From the IMG/VR virus record IMGVR_UViG_3300009068_000015, positions 1-32,695 of that record: a DNA stretch of 32,695 bases. One strand, given 5' to 3'. Below are positions 12,851 through 21,458 of this stretch, one piece after another (the first letter of the stretch is position 1; each line of letters starts with the position of its first letter). The position numbers and the translations under genes were made by a program. The notes beneath the pieces were generated by a model, which worked only from the letters and a program-made list of their open reading frames with translations, did not search any database and had not been told where the DNA came from. Source of the stretch: a virus.

Positions 12851-12898
12851 GCTTCAATCAAAATCAAAAACCTAAAACCATGAAAACTTTATGAAATT

Positions 12899-13159
12899 CT
12901 AATCTTCATCATCGTCAAATAATTCATCGTGCATCTCATTAATGCAGTCATCAATTATCCTAAGAGATTTTCTCATTATTCTTTTAATTCTTTTAGCATC
13001 TTCTTTTGTCATTATTCCTGTATCAAGTCCTTCAACAGAAGAAATAGCATAGAAAGCACAACTGATATAATCAGTCCTTGTAGTATATTCTACATCTAAC
13101 TCAGGTACTTCTTCCTTTTCAACTTCTTCCGGTGTAGGTTCTTCTAATTCTTTATCCAT
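12899..13159 (-). CDS. Small acidic protein, 86 aa
   Basis: Very acidic at both ends (MDKELEEPTPEEVEKEEVPE and a DDDED tail). The centre has a helical part with basic clusters (KRIKRIMRKSLRIID). The start codon overlaps the stop of the preceding gene as TAATG. Such acidic proteins may mimic DNA or act as inhibitors, but nothing here proves it. Confidence 0.6.
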   Translation of the reverse strand: MDKELEEPTPEEVEKEEVPELDVEYTTRTDYISCAFYAISSVEGLDTGIMTKEDAKRIKRIMRKSLRIIDDCINEMHDELFDDDED

Positions 13160-13338
13160 TAGTTATGATTTTTAAGGATTTCTAAGTCAGGTCTATCTTC
13201 ATCTACTTTCCTTCCCATTTGTTTAGCATTTATCCTGATAGAATTTGCTCTACGATATTGCTTACATAAACTTTCAAGTAATGCTATTCTTTCACTTACT
13301 GGATATACTGCTAAAAGTGATTCTATTATCTTTCTCAT
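13159..13338 (-). CDS. Small basic protein, 59 aa
   Basis: The ATG at 13336-13338 overlaps the exonuclease stop (ATGA) and the stop overlaps the next ATG (TAATG), strong signs of a coupled operon. The sequence is helical and Arg/Lys-rich (SLCKQYRRANSIRINAKQMGRK). No domain is recognised; nucleic acid binding is possible. Confidence 0.65.
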   Translation of the reverse strand: MRKIIESLLAVYPVSERIALLESLCKQYRRANSIRINAKQMGRKVDEDRPDLEILKNHN

Positions 13339-14081
13339 TTGTCAGTTTTTGTATGATATTTATTACAGGTTTTACATTGATACTGAATCTTTTTAACTCC
13401 TGAAGCAGATACTCTATTACACATTCTAACAATATCATCAGAACCACATTCAGGACATGATCCTCTATCCTGTCCAAAGATAACTCCGTAATGAACCTTT
13501 GACAAAATGTGTACTGATAATTCTTTGTAAACTTTTTCAAGAACTACCACATCCATTTTACAATACTTTACCATTTTAGACATTGATACTTTACACTTAT
13601 TAAGCATAATGTCCTTCCACATACCATAGTCAGTTTTTATCTTTTCTCCTACACCAAGAAACTTAGCTATATAATCTAACTTATTACTATTGAATTTAAA
13701 CTTTGACCGGCTTATTTTTAAAGTATCTATTGTAGTATATCCTGGAAACATATCAATGCGATGAAATAAACATCGTGTTCTTATCCATGCTAAATCAAAT
13801 TTATCGCCATTATGTCCTACTAACTCATCAGCAGTATTAGCAATCTGAATAAACTTCTGAAGCATCTTTTTATCGCATTGCTTAGAATCCCATTCTAAAG
13901 AATGAACTTCCTTTGAATCTTCCCACTTGTAACATATACAGATAATAGCCCTTTCTTTGATAATGCTTTCAGGACCTATATTAAGTTTAAATCCTGATTG
14001 CCAAAATAACCCGATATTTGCTGAAACCTCAATGTCAAAAAATAAGCGTTTTCTGTTAGTCCTAACTTGTTTTAGATTCAT
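13335..14081 (-). CDS. DEDDy 3'-5' exonuclease with C-terminal zinc ribbon, 248 aa
   Basis: An RNase H-like exonuclease of the DnaQ/PolB-exonuclease type. Exo I is FFDIEVS (D16, E18), exo II is GHNGDKFDLAWI, and exo III is YCKMDVVVLE, the Y-x3-D of DEDDy enzymes. A CPECG...CKTCNK pair near the C-terminus forms a zinc ribbon. No polymerase domain is present. It may process DNA ends in recombination, repair or replication. It is encoded beside the lysozyme with a 4-base overlap. Confidence 0.88.
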   Translation of the reverse strand: MNLKQVRTNRKRLFFDIEVSANIGLFWQSGFKLNIGPESIIKERAIICICYKWEDSKEVHSLEWDSKQCDKKMLQKFIQIANTADELVGHNGDKFDLAWIRTRCLFHRIDMFPGYTTIDTLKISRSKFKFNSNKLDYIAKFLGVGEKIKTDYGMWKDIMLNKCKVSMSKMVKYCKMDVVVLEKVYKELSVHILSKVHYGVIFGQDRGSCPECGSDDIVRMCNRVSASGVKKIQYQCKTCNKYHTKTDK

Positions 14082-14512
14082 ATTTTGAAGTATAGATTTG
14101 CTTCTGCATCTCTCCTTTTCACAAGTCCTGATAATTGCTTTCCATTTGAATTAACCCACTTCATAAATTCATCTCTAATAGATGAATCATTAGGATTGAC
14201 AATTGCTTTCTTTTTTAATGTACTTGTATTGAAATTACCTATTCCGGTATTATAGGCAAATGAAACCATGGCATCAAATTGATTCTGGTTGCATTTAACT
14301 GTTATATTATTAGCGTATTTATTAACCCAAAACGTTAGTAGTTTTTCTGCTCGTTCAAGTGTTATAGTTTGATTCTCTTTTACTTTAGTTCCATCTTCCC
14401 ACTGAGTATTCCCATATCCACAAGTCCAAAGTCCTGCCGGGCACTTGTAGGATTTCAAACTTAACCCTTCAAATTTCTTAATTAAATCAATACAATTTTT
14501 GCTTACTTGCAT
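14078..14512 (-). CDS. GH24 phage lysozyme (endolysin), 144 aa
   Basis: The catalytic region fits the T4/P22 lysozyme family: KKFEG with E15, then C24 (in the Asp position, as in P22-type enzymes), then T30 of WTCGYGNT. The downstream NQFDAMVSFAYNTGIG is also family-typical. The enzyme cleaves the MurNAc-GlcNAc bond of peptidoglycan. There is no signal peptide or signal-anchor segment, so it needs a holin. The 26-base overlap with the spanin gene places it in a compact lysis cassette. Confidence 0.93.
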   Translation of the reverse strand: MQVSKNCIDLIKKFEGLSLKSYKCPAGLWTCGYGNTQWEDGTKVKENQTITLERAEKLLTFWVNKYANNITVKCNQNQFDAMVSFAYNTGIGNFNTSTLKKKAIVNPNDSSIRDEFMKWVNSNGKQLSGLVKRRDAEANLYFKI

Positions 14513-15014
14513 ATAACAATAATAAAGCTACAATAAATAAAAATAAAAATATGGATATTTTACGAAATACTTTATATCTAACCTCCATTTTGGACTTATC
14601 CAATAGAGCAGAATCTCTCTGATAAGTTAAATTAAATACATTTGCTGAATCAATTTCTATGATAGTATCATGAATAGCAGGTAAAGATTTTATTATCTCT
14701 CTATACTTAGTCACAATTATTTCGCAATCTGTGACAAGTTTATTCTTGACAATAGTATCAAATAAATAGCAAGTATCTGTAATTAACACAGAATCAATTT
14801 TAAGGCTATTTAAAGCATCTAATTTCTTTTTCCATGCTTTGTATTTAGATGAATCAGAAATGGATTTAATAGGCTTGCATGGATACCACAGAGCAGTTTG
14901 TTTAGCAACTACTTCAGGGAACTTTGAATTAGCCTTAATAATCTGATTCGTCGCTTTCTGCTGTGTATAGCAAGATGATAGCAATAAACATACAAATACA
15001 AAAAATAATCGCAT
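14487..15014 (-). CDS. Unimolecular spanin (lipoprotein with C-terminal membrane anchor), 175 aa
   Basis: The N-terminus is a lipoprotein signal (MRLFFVFVCLLLSSC, lipobox LSSC, acylated C15) for outer-membrane attachment. The C-terminus is a membrane segment (ISIFLFLFIVALLLL) for the inner membrane. Between them lies a periplasmic region of about 130 residues. This is the topology of a u-spanin such as T1 gp11, which fuses the two membranes in the last step of Gram-negative lysis. Lysozyme is encoded next to it and holin-like proteins just upstream. Confidence 0.85.
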   Translation of the reverse strand: MRLFFVFVCLLLSSCYTQQKATNQIIKANSKFPEVVAKQTALWYPCKPIKSISDSSKYKAWKKKLDALNSLKIDSVLITDTCYLFDTIVKNKLVTDCEIIVTKYREIIKSLPAIHDTIIEIDSANVFNLTYQRDSALLDKSKMEVRYKVFRKISIFLFLFIVALLLLYASKQKLY

Positions 15015-15017
15015 ACA

Positions 15018-15200
15018 TTATGATTTTCCTGTTACATCATGATCCTTAGTTAAATAACCAAAGGCAGCTAATAAGCCTGCAAATAAAAGTTTATTAATAG
15101 TTTCTTTATCAAAATGATAACCAGTGCCCTCAATGATTGGCTGAATAGCTACCAATACTGCTAAAGCAGCTCCTAAGATAGTTGTTTTGTTACTTTTCAT
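15018..15200 (-). CDS. Holin-like membrane protein, 60 aa
   Basis: The start chosen is ATG 15198-15200, just after the previous stop at 15202; the longer start adds an unlikely leader. Two hydrophobic segments (TILGAALAVLVAIQPII and LLFAGLLAAFGYL) with a short loop and charged ends suggest a class II holin. The gene sits beside the spanin and lysozyme. Confidence 0.7.
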   Translation of the reverse strand: MKSNKTTILGAALAVLVAIQPIIEGTGYHFDKETINKLLFAGLLAAFGYLTKDHDVTGKS

Positions 15201-15201
15201 A

Positions 15202-15411
15202 TTATATATTTTCAAGTTTAAAAATTCTATTTTCATGATTTGCAGATGTTAATTTTAAAGATTCAATATCTTTTTTATTAGCCATGTCTGATATCATAAT
15301 CTGTCTTATCTCATCTATTAATTTCTCAATTTTATTATAAATGACTTTACCTATAAAAGCAATAAGTCCGATGAGAATCATCAATAGAAAGTTAGAAAGT
15401 GAATTGTACAT
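15202..15411 (-). CDS. Membrane-anchored coiled-coil protein (XhlA-like), 69 aa
   Basis: One N-terminal membrane segment (FLLMILIGLIAFIGKVIY) and a charged heptad-like tail (IEKLIDEIRQIM, IESLKLTSANHENRIFKLE). Single-membrane coiled-coil proteins of the haemolysin XhlA type occur in phage lysis modules as holin partners. The assignment is by topology and context only. Confidence 0.6.
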   Translation of the reverse strand: MYNSLSNFLLMILIGLIAFIGKVIYNKIEKLIDEIRQIMISDMANKKDIESLKLTSANHENRIFKLENI

Positions 15412-15413
15412 AT

Positions 15414-15683
15414 TTAAGGAATTAAAGTTAAACCAAGTTTGTTAGCTGCCCATTGAATACAGTAATTATTATCTGCACCCCATTCTGCAAATTCTTCTTT
15501 AGTCATTGTCAAGTTTCCTTGATCAATAACTTTACCTGCTTTCAATAAATGCAAATCTCCATCAGAAGTTAAACGATAATAAAAGTCAGCAGTTTTAGCA
15601 TCCATTGAAAATCCTAAAACTTTTAATTCTAAATTTGTTGCAGTTCCTTTAATTGGAAATACTATTGGTTGTATTTTAGCCAT
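15414..15683 (-). CDS. Conserved tail-region protein, 89 aa
   Basis: The start MAKIQPIVFPIKG at 15683 gives 89 aa and avoids the tail-fibre overlap of the longer frame. The sequence is beta-rich with a C-terminal FAEWGADNNYCIQWAANKLG. A Q-P-x-V-F-P-x-K-G start with an EEFAxWGxDN motif recurs next to tail fibre genes of Bacteroidota phages. It is probably a small virion or fibre-associated protein, but the function is unknown. Confidence 0.7.
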   Translation of the reverse strand: MAKIQPIVFPIKGTATNLELKVLGFSMDAKTADFYYRLTSDGDLHLLKAGKVIDQGNLTMTKEEFAEWGADNNYCIQWAANKLGLTLIP

Positions 15684-15709
15684 TTGTATATTGTTTTTAT
15701 ATTTTATTT

Positions 15710-18190
15710 TTATTGAACTTGCCCGTTTAATATAAACCAAACACCATCTCCGATACTATTATCATATATTAAAGTCATTGAATTTGGTTCTGTATTATGT
15801 AATATATCTACTGGTTGAGTACTATTATAATAAGTATTTCCTACAACTATTTCATTATCTCCTGATGCATATATTGATGTATAATAATCATCCAAAAAAC
15901 CCCATGCTTTTATAATTATTTCTCTACCATCTGGAGGATTTTCTGGTAAATGAATATTTACATTATTATTTGAAAAATAAATTATTAGTATATGGTCATT
16001 TGATTGAACATAATAATCTGCATTACCATCATCTTGAAAAGAACTTATATGTTTTATTCTTGCTCCATTTGTATATAATTCTCCATTAATTGTTGCTTCT
16101 GAATTACTTATTAATCCATTGTGTATATAAGCATTACCTGAAACTTCAAAATTAGCTCCTGTATTATCATCACCAACTATTAATCTTGGAGTACTGCCAA
16201 ATACATCATATGCACTTGCACCATTTATTACAACTGAACCATTTGCATTTATTCTCATTATATCAGCAACATATCCTGCAACTCCTCCTGTATTATCTCT
16301 TTGAATATAATTATATCTCATGAATGAATTTTCAGGATTTACTGAATCGTTACCATTTTGAAACTCAAATCCTGGATAATATCCTGCTGAATTTGTATTT
16401 TTAGTATGCCCAAATGTAATAGATGCACCACCTGTGTTAAAATTGCCTCCATTATAAATTCCTACTTTATTATCACCATTTTTTGTGAATGATGCAGTTT
16501 CAAATAATCCTCTATTCATACCTCCTGATACATTTCCACTTATAACATCAAATTTATTTTGAGGTTGTGTTGTTCCTATTCCTAAACGCTTATTTGTATT
16601 ATTCCAATATAAAGATGAATCTCCACCAAAAGAACCTGAATTATTAAACTGAACATACCCATTATTACCAGCAGGATTTCCACTTCCTGTACTATCTTTA
16701 ATTGCATATCTTGTAGAACCAATATTGAAAATTATACTATCCTTACCTGCTACTCTTGATATGTTTTTTACAAATCTATTGCCCATAGCAGTTGTAGGAT
16801 TTACATCATGCCATAATGAATCAACTCTACTAAATTGTAAAATAGTAGAATCTAAAGGAACTAAAGCAATTTTAACATCTGAAAGTTCATCAAGTTGAAA
16901 CCCATTTCTAATTGCTATTTGTATAGTTCCAAAATTTGGATGCGCCCTTGTTATTGTTCCAATAGCTACATAATGATATGGAGCCAATGGCTTTGTTAAT
17001 GTGTAGCCTCCTGCAACTGTAGGACTTAAATATAAAGTTTGTCCATCTGTATAAGTTGATGTAGGCAAGTTTAAATTTGTAATAACTCCATTTTGAATAA
17101 CTGTTCCTTGTGAATTATTAGGAATATCAGTTTCTACCAATCCGTAAGTATATGCAGAAGTAGATTCTTTATCTGCCTTTGCTAAGGCTATTATTGGTAA
17201 ATTAGATGAATGTGCTCCATTAATATAAATTACACTTCCTTTAGTTATTGTAGAACCTGAATTATTATATACTGTAGTTGTTAATCTTGTTGCAGCACCA
17301 CCTACTCCTGTACTATCTTTAATTGCATATCTTTTGCCTAAAATAGTGAATATGATAGAATCTTTACCTGATTCTCTTTGAATTGTATCTACTGCTCTTG
17401 ATAATGTTCCACCTACACTATCTTTTATTTGATAAATAAGTCCATTTGCAGAAATATAAATTGAATCTTTGCCAGACTCTCTATAAATAGTATCTACTTT
17501 GCTTAAAAACGTTCTGAATTGAAAAGAATCAATATACCCATTAGTAAAATAACCTGCTTGAGCAATTGAAACAATGTCATTATTTATTCTTATTGGATAA
17601 GACCTACCTAATACATTTTGCTTTAAATTGATTCTATTTGAAAGGGAAGCTGTATCTGATTTCCTTAAATATCTTGATAGCATTGCAAGCGTATCAGTTT
17701 TCTTTAAATAAGGTAATAACATTGCAGCAGTATCAGATATATTGACTTTTAAGTTTATTCTATTTGATAATGATGCTGTATCTGATTTCCTTAAATATCT
17801 TGATAGCATTGCAAGCGTATCAGTTTTCTTTAAATAAGGTAATAACATTGCAGCAGTATCAGTATATTTAACTCTTTGGTTAATTCTATTTGATAATGAT
17901 GTAGTATCTAAATAAGTACCTGTTGAAATTGGTGTCCATCCATTAGACCTTGTCCATTGAAATAACACATTATTACAAGTATCAATGGCTATCATTCCAT
18001 TTTTAATGTAATCTGTAATATTAGGAACTCCACAAAATGAAGGGATATGCAAAGTTGAATCAGTTGAAATCCTGTTAAACTTATATCCAAACTGTGGCAT
18101 TACTTGATAAACTTGTCCTTTAGATGACAAGACAAAAAATGACAAGACAATAATTGTCAAAAACTTAAGTCGGTATATTACACGCATCAT
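15710..18190 (-). CDS. Tail fibre / receptor-binding protein with a signal-peptide-like start, 826 aa
   Basis: A long, Asn/Ser/Thr-rich fibre. The N-terminus looks like a Sec signal (RLKFLTIIVLSFFVLSSKGQ), followed by the conserved STLHIPSFCGVP and MIAIDTCNNVLFQW segments. Next comes a 42-aa repeat (DTAAMLLPYLKKTDTLAMLS...). Later parts include two SGKDSI(I)F strand repeats, a GIGTTQPQNKFDVISG trimerisation-type segment, and a beta-rich C-terminus. Repeats and the GIGT motif suggest a trimeric beta fibre that binds the host surface. Why a virion protein carries an export-like signal is unclear. Confidence 0.8.
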   Translation of the reverse strand: MMRVIYRLKFLTIIVLSFFVLSSKGQVYQVMPQFGYKFNRISTDSTLHIPSFCGVPNITDYIKNGMIAIDTCNNVLFQWTRSNGWTPISTGTYLDTTSLSNRINQRVKYTDTAAMLLPYLKKTDTLAMLSRYLRKSDTASLSNRINLKVNISDTAAMLLPYLKKTDTLAMLSRYLRKSDTASLSNRINLKQNVLGRSYPIRINNDIVSIAQAGYFTNGYIDSFQFRTFLSKVDTIYRESGKDSIYISANGLIYQIKDSVGGTLSRAVDTIQRESGKDSIIFTILGKRYAIKDSTGVGGAATRLTTTVYNNSGSTITKGSVIYINGAHSSNLPIIALAKADKESTSAYTYGLVETDIPNNSQGTVIQNGVITNLNLPTSTYTDGQTLYLSPTVAGGYTLTKPLAPYHYVAIGTITRAHPNFGTIQIAIRNGFQLDELSDVKIALVPLDSTILQFSRVDSLWHDVNPTTAMGNRFVKNISRVAGKDSIIFNIGSTRYAIKDSTGSGNPAGNNGYVQFNNSGSFGGDSSLYWNNTNKRLGIGTTQPQNKFDVISGNVSGGMNRGLFETASFTKNGDNKVGIYNGGNFNTGGASITFGHTKNTNSAGYYPGFEFQNGNDSVNPENSFMRYNYIQRDNTGGVAGYVADIMRINANGSVVINGASAYDVFGSTPRLIVGDDNTGANFEVSGNAYIHNGLISNSEATINGELYTNGARIKHISSFQDDGNADYYVQSNDHILIIYFSNNNVNIHLPENPPDGREIIIKAWGFLDDYYTSIYASGDNEIVVGNTYYNSTQPVDILHNTEPNSMTLIYDNSIGDGVWFILNGQVQ
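17631..17902. repeat. 126-bp tandem repeat in the fibre gene
   Basis: Units at 17631-17756 and 17757-17882 are nearly identical, with a partial third from 17883. The period of 126 bp (42 codons) keeps the reading frame. Slippage or recombination here could change fibre length. Confidence 0.9.
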
Positions 18191-18596
18191 AATCTGAAAC
18201 TATATTTATGTTTAAAGTTAATGTTACACCTGAAAGATATTCTTCAAATTTTTCTGAAACTGCATCCCATGAAATAGAATCAACAATAGTCCATGGATTT
18301 TTTTTTATTCTTAAAAAACTAACAATATCAGCAGCAATAGAATGTTGATCCGATGTTACCTCTGTTTCAAATTCACCTTCTACGCCTGACTTATCTAAGA
18401 ACCAAAAAGTAATAGTATAGACTTGCTCACGACCTGAATTGAAAGAACCATTATTTATAGCAAATAAAGCAGCAGGAAAAACAGGCTGATTATCCCAATT
18501 TATCCATTCTATTGGACTTGCAAACTTTACTGTATTTATCATCGCATGACTTTCCAGTAGGTTTGTTATTCTTGTTGTTAGCTGTTTGTAAGTCAT
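18165..18596 (-). CDS. Probable tail-completion / connector protein, 143 aa
   Basis: Starts MTYKQLTTRITNLLESHAMI and contains WINWDNQPVFPAALFAIN, REQVYTITFWFLDKSG and a final SDYDACNIP. This order is typical of a protein family found beside portal and connector genes of Bacteroidota siphophages. A tail terminator or head-tail joining role is inferred from size and context. The last 26 bases overlap the fibre start. Confidence 0.65.
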   Translation of the reverse strand: MTYKQLTTRITNLLESHAMINTVKFASPIEWINWDNQPVFPAALFAINNGSFNSGREQVYTITFWFLDKSGVEGEFETEVTSDQHSIAADIVSFLRIKKNPWTIVDSISWDAVSEKFEEYLSGVTLTLNINIVSDYDACNIPT

Positions 18597-18648
18597 TAAA
18601 CTTTTCTTTTACTTTTTGTAGATACTCTTTTTTGTACCCTTTACTCAT
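18490..18648 (-). CDS. Possible small overlapping basic protein, 52 aa
   Basis: ATG 18646-18648 sits directly after the stop at 18652 and opens a Lys-rich frame (MSKGYKKEYLQKVKEKFN...). It overlaps the start of the 143-aa gene by 107 bases in another frame. The first 17 codons fill an otherwise gene-free 55-base gap. It may be real or only a leader-type frame. Confidence 0.3.
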   Translation of the reverse strand: MSKGYKKEYLQKVKEKFNDLQTANNKNNKPTGKSCDDKYSKVCKSNRMDKLG

Positions 18649-18651
18649 AAA

Positions 18652-19455
18652 TTAATTATATAAGAATGTAAATAATTCACCGGGATAAGCTATATCGCCA
18701 GTAGGTAAAGTAACTACCTTATCATTAATTTGAATTTTACCTGTGTCTGATGTAGTTGTATTTACTATTGTTTTATTTAATCCACTTCTAAAAGCAGATA
18801 TAACAATTGCATTAGAAAGAGAATTTACTACAAAACTTGATTCTCCACCTACAGCAGTATAATAAGCTACTTTTAAAGAAGTAGAACCACCTGAACCTGA
18901 ACTGATAGATTGATTCAGCCAACTACGCTTATTCTCATCAGCACCACCTAAATAAATAGGACTTGTATAAACTTTCTTTTCAGGAAATATTACATCTAAT
19001 CCCATTCCATAATTTAAATACTCATAGTAAAGTTTATAATTCTCTTGCAGATATTTAACCATTCTATTTGAGTAAAATTCAGCCATTGATTTATACTTCT
19101 GCTCAATCAATTCCAAATCTGCTCTGCTTGGCGTAACTGAATCATCGGAAGTTTTCTGTAAGAATCCTTTACTAAATAACTGATAACCCATTGACATTGG
19201 CAACATGCTCATAGTGTACCAAATCAAAGTATCAGTAATATAATCATCTATTAATACTATTTCATAAGGATTTAAATCTCCATTAACAACTCCTAATTGT
19301 AATCTTTTATAAAGCGTACTTCCTAAAACAGGCTGAATAAACATATCTCCTGCTACCTTAACCATTGGGAATATCTGTTTTCCGTCTATATTATTAGATG
19401 CTCCTGTTCTTTCTTTGAAAGTTTGTTCAGTTATAAATAATATATTTTTGCTCAT
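18652..19455 (-). CDS. Head-tail connector-like protein (DUF6712 type), 267 aa
   Basis: The N-terminal two thirds are helical, with ASNNIDGKQIFPMVKVAGDMFIQPVLGS, and resemble the connector-type proteins of Bacteroidota phages (DUF6712). The C-terminal third is beta-rich (GGSTSLKVAYYTAVGGESSF, TSDTGKIQINDKVVTLP), like a small decoration domain. It lies directly downstream of the portal with a one-base overlap, as expected for a neck or adaptor protein. Confidence 0.7.
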   Translation of the reverse strand: MSKNILFITEQTFKERTGASNNIDGKQIFPMVKVAGDMFIQPVLGSTLYKRLQLGVVNGDLNPYEIVLIDDYITDTLIWYTMSMLPMSMGYQLFSKGFLQKTSDDSVTPSRADLELIEQKYKSMAEFYSNRMVKYLQENYKLYYEYLNYGMGLDVIFPEKKVYTSPIYLGGADENKRSWLNQSISSGSGGSTSLKVAYYTAVGGESSFVVNSLSNAIVISAFRSGLNKTIVNTTTSDTGKIQINDKVVTLPTGDIAYPGELFTFLYN

Positions 19456-21458
19456 TATGCTTTTCTTTTAACTATATTAACCATCCAAATGTGCCTGCAA
19501 TATGGTCTGTGTTCCCCATCAGGCTGAGTAAACCATCCACCCCTTCTATCCCATACTGAATAACCAACTCTTTCGCTTATTTTCTCTATATCTTGTCTTG
19601 AATAGAATCTATCTAACTGCATCAACTTTGCACAAAATGGTCTGTTTCTACTATCCTGTGGACCTTCGTAAGAATATCTTACAAGAATATCAGTAACATT
19701 ACTATCCTTTCCAGGTAGTTCAGATACAGTTTTATTAGGAATCCTTTCAATTTGTACATCAGTTCCGACTATCGTTTTTTTTTCAGTAATTATCTTTCTT
19801 TCCAATAGTTTGGAAATGATATCTTCTACATCGCTTTTAGAGCGCTTTAATGTCTTTGCAATTACTTCAGGCGTACTTAGTCCATCCTTTGTAATTAAAC
19901 TCAATACATCGGCTTCTAATTGCGTTAGAGGACTATCTGCAAACTCTTGATAATCTTTGAAAGATTTAGTTTCTAATATTTCATAGTTTAAACGACCTTC
20001 GCCTACTAAACTAAATTCCTGTAGTAATAACTCATCATGGTCCATACTGAACTTTGAAATCTCATCATCAGTTAAAGGATCATTATCAACCCCTAAGAAA
20101 GTATCTACATCAGAATCATTAAATCCGAATCCATTCTTAAGCATCAAAGAAGCCTGCTGTTTATTTAGTTTGCCGTTTGCGAACTGCCTAACTATACGCA
20201 TTACATTCTGATATTGCCTACCGGAAAGATTCTTTAATGATTCGTTCATTGGTACAGGCTGAACTTCTGAAGGCTTAACTACTTTTTCAGTTTCAGGATT
20301 AACAACTACTACCTGACCATCTGAAGTAACCTGACCTGCTTGTAATGGTTCTTTACCCATTAATTCACGAATCTCATTTTGAGTAAGATTAGCAGCTATG
20401 ATATTTTCAGTAAATTCAAACTTTAATGGTTCTACAGGAACGATATTAAATTCACCTTTCTCACCTTTAAGATTTCTAAATTTAGTAAAGATGCTTTCCA
20501 TCTCTGATTGCCTTTCCTGAACGTATGTATTATTAAAGATTTCATAAGCATCTCTAATCTCATTCCTGCTTCCTAACTGACCTTCTGTTTTTATACCAAA
20601 TAAAGATGGACTTGTTACCTGATGCGAAGCAAATATTTCTTGCTGAACGAGGTTATTTACATTAGTAAAATCCTCCTTTGTAAGCGTTGTTGTACCCAAG
20701 TCTAATATGTCAGCAGCATTATCTTTGCTCTTATTGAACATAATAACAACCCTACTACCTGAATCTCCTGTGAATTTCTTTAATAATCCTCTTTCTACTT
20801 CTCCCTTATTTTCTTCTCCTATTGGATCGCCATTATTTAAATTAACGAGTTTATTAGCAACCCATTGCTTTTTAGCGTTCCCAAGTATGTGCCTTGAAAT
20901 CTCTATATCTGATTCTATATAATTTAAACCCTGAAAATATGAAGGCAAAGGATAAATATCTGAAGTAGGATTGTATTCTTTGTAATAATAAATCTGACTT
21001 CCTGTAGGATTGTTTACATTGAAAGCATCATATTCACGAGGTTTTTCCTTAAAGTCAGACCAATTGTCTTTAACGAAATACTTAGTTAAATCTTTGCTTA
21101 CCCTTACTTTATGAAACTCTAAATGATAAACCTCACTCACTTGCTTCATTCTGTTCCATATAACTTGCAAATAAAACCCACGATATAACTCATCGTCCTT
21201 AATGCACTTCTTCATTACATCGTTCCAACTATCCTTACCATTGGCTGAACCTGGAACTTCAAATCCCTTCCCATAGATATAATTGCATTTGCCTTTAATG
21301 ATTGCTCCATGCTTAGGAGATTCATTATAAAGTCCTAACAAATATTCGGGATAATTATTTAGCTCTCCAAATTCTACATAACCCTTAGATTTCTTTTCAG
21401 TAAATCTTGGCTGCTGTGCTTGGTCAAACTGAAGAACTATATGTTTGTAGTTATCCAT
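19455..21458 (-). CDS. Portal protein with inserted winged helix and MuF-like C-terminus, 667 aa
   Basis: The start chosen is Met17 (21458), overlapping the upstream stop by 8 bases. Residues 1-350 form the portal: YVEFGELNNYPEYLLGLY, then VTSPSLFGIKTEGQLGSRNEI. A winged-helix-like segment follows at about 510-559 (LTQLEADVLSLI, STPEVIAKTLKRSKSDVED, KLLERKIITEK). The C-terminus (592-660) has SRNRPFC, YSRQDIEKIS and YCRHIW, resembling the Cys/His end of MuF minor head proteins. The portal forms the packaging vertex ring. I infer a portal-MuF fusion in which the winged helix may contact DNA or the terminase. Confidence 0.8.
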   Translation of the reverse strand: MDNYKHIVLQFDQAQQPRFTEKKSKGYVEFGELNNYPEYLLGLYNESPKHGAIIKGKCNYIYGKGFEVPGSANGKDSWNDVMKKCIKDDELYRGFYLQVIWNRMKQVSEVYHLEFHKVRVSKDLTKYFVKDNWSDFKEKPREYDAFNVNNPTGSQIYYYKEYNPTSDIYPLPSYFQGLNYIESDIEISRHILGNAKKQWVANKLVNLNNGDPIGEENKGEVERGLLKKFTGDSGSRVVIMFNKSKDNAADILDLGTTTLTKEDFTNVNNLVQQEIFASHQVTSPSLFGIKTEGQLGSRNEIRDAYEIFNNTYVQERQSEMESIFTKFRNLKGEKGEFNIVPVEPLKFEFTENIIAANLTQNEIRELMGKEPLQAGQVTSDGQVVVVNPETEKVVKPSEVQPVPMNESLKNLSGRQYQNVMRIVRQFANGKLNKQQASLMLKNGFGFNDSDVDTFLGVDNDPLTDDEISKFSMDHDELLLQEFSLVGEGRLNYEILETKSFKDYQEFADSPLTQLEADVLSLITKDGLSTPEVIAKTLKRSKSDVEDIISKLLERKIITEKKTIVGTDVQIERIPNKTVSELPGKDSNVTDILVRYSYEGPQDSRNRPFCAKLMQLDRFYSRQDIEKISERVGYSVWDRRGGWFTQPDGEHRPYCRHIWMVNIVKRKA

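Noticed and set aside
12879-12893. Plus-strand mini-gene (MKTL)
   Set aside because: Four codons only. The leader-like sequence before it is noted as a finding, but no real product is supported.
13292-13540. 82-aa frame overlapping the exonuclease
   Set aside because: Lies in another frame over the zinc ribbon and exo III codons of the exonuclease and over the 59-aa gene at 13159-13338.
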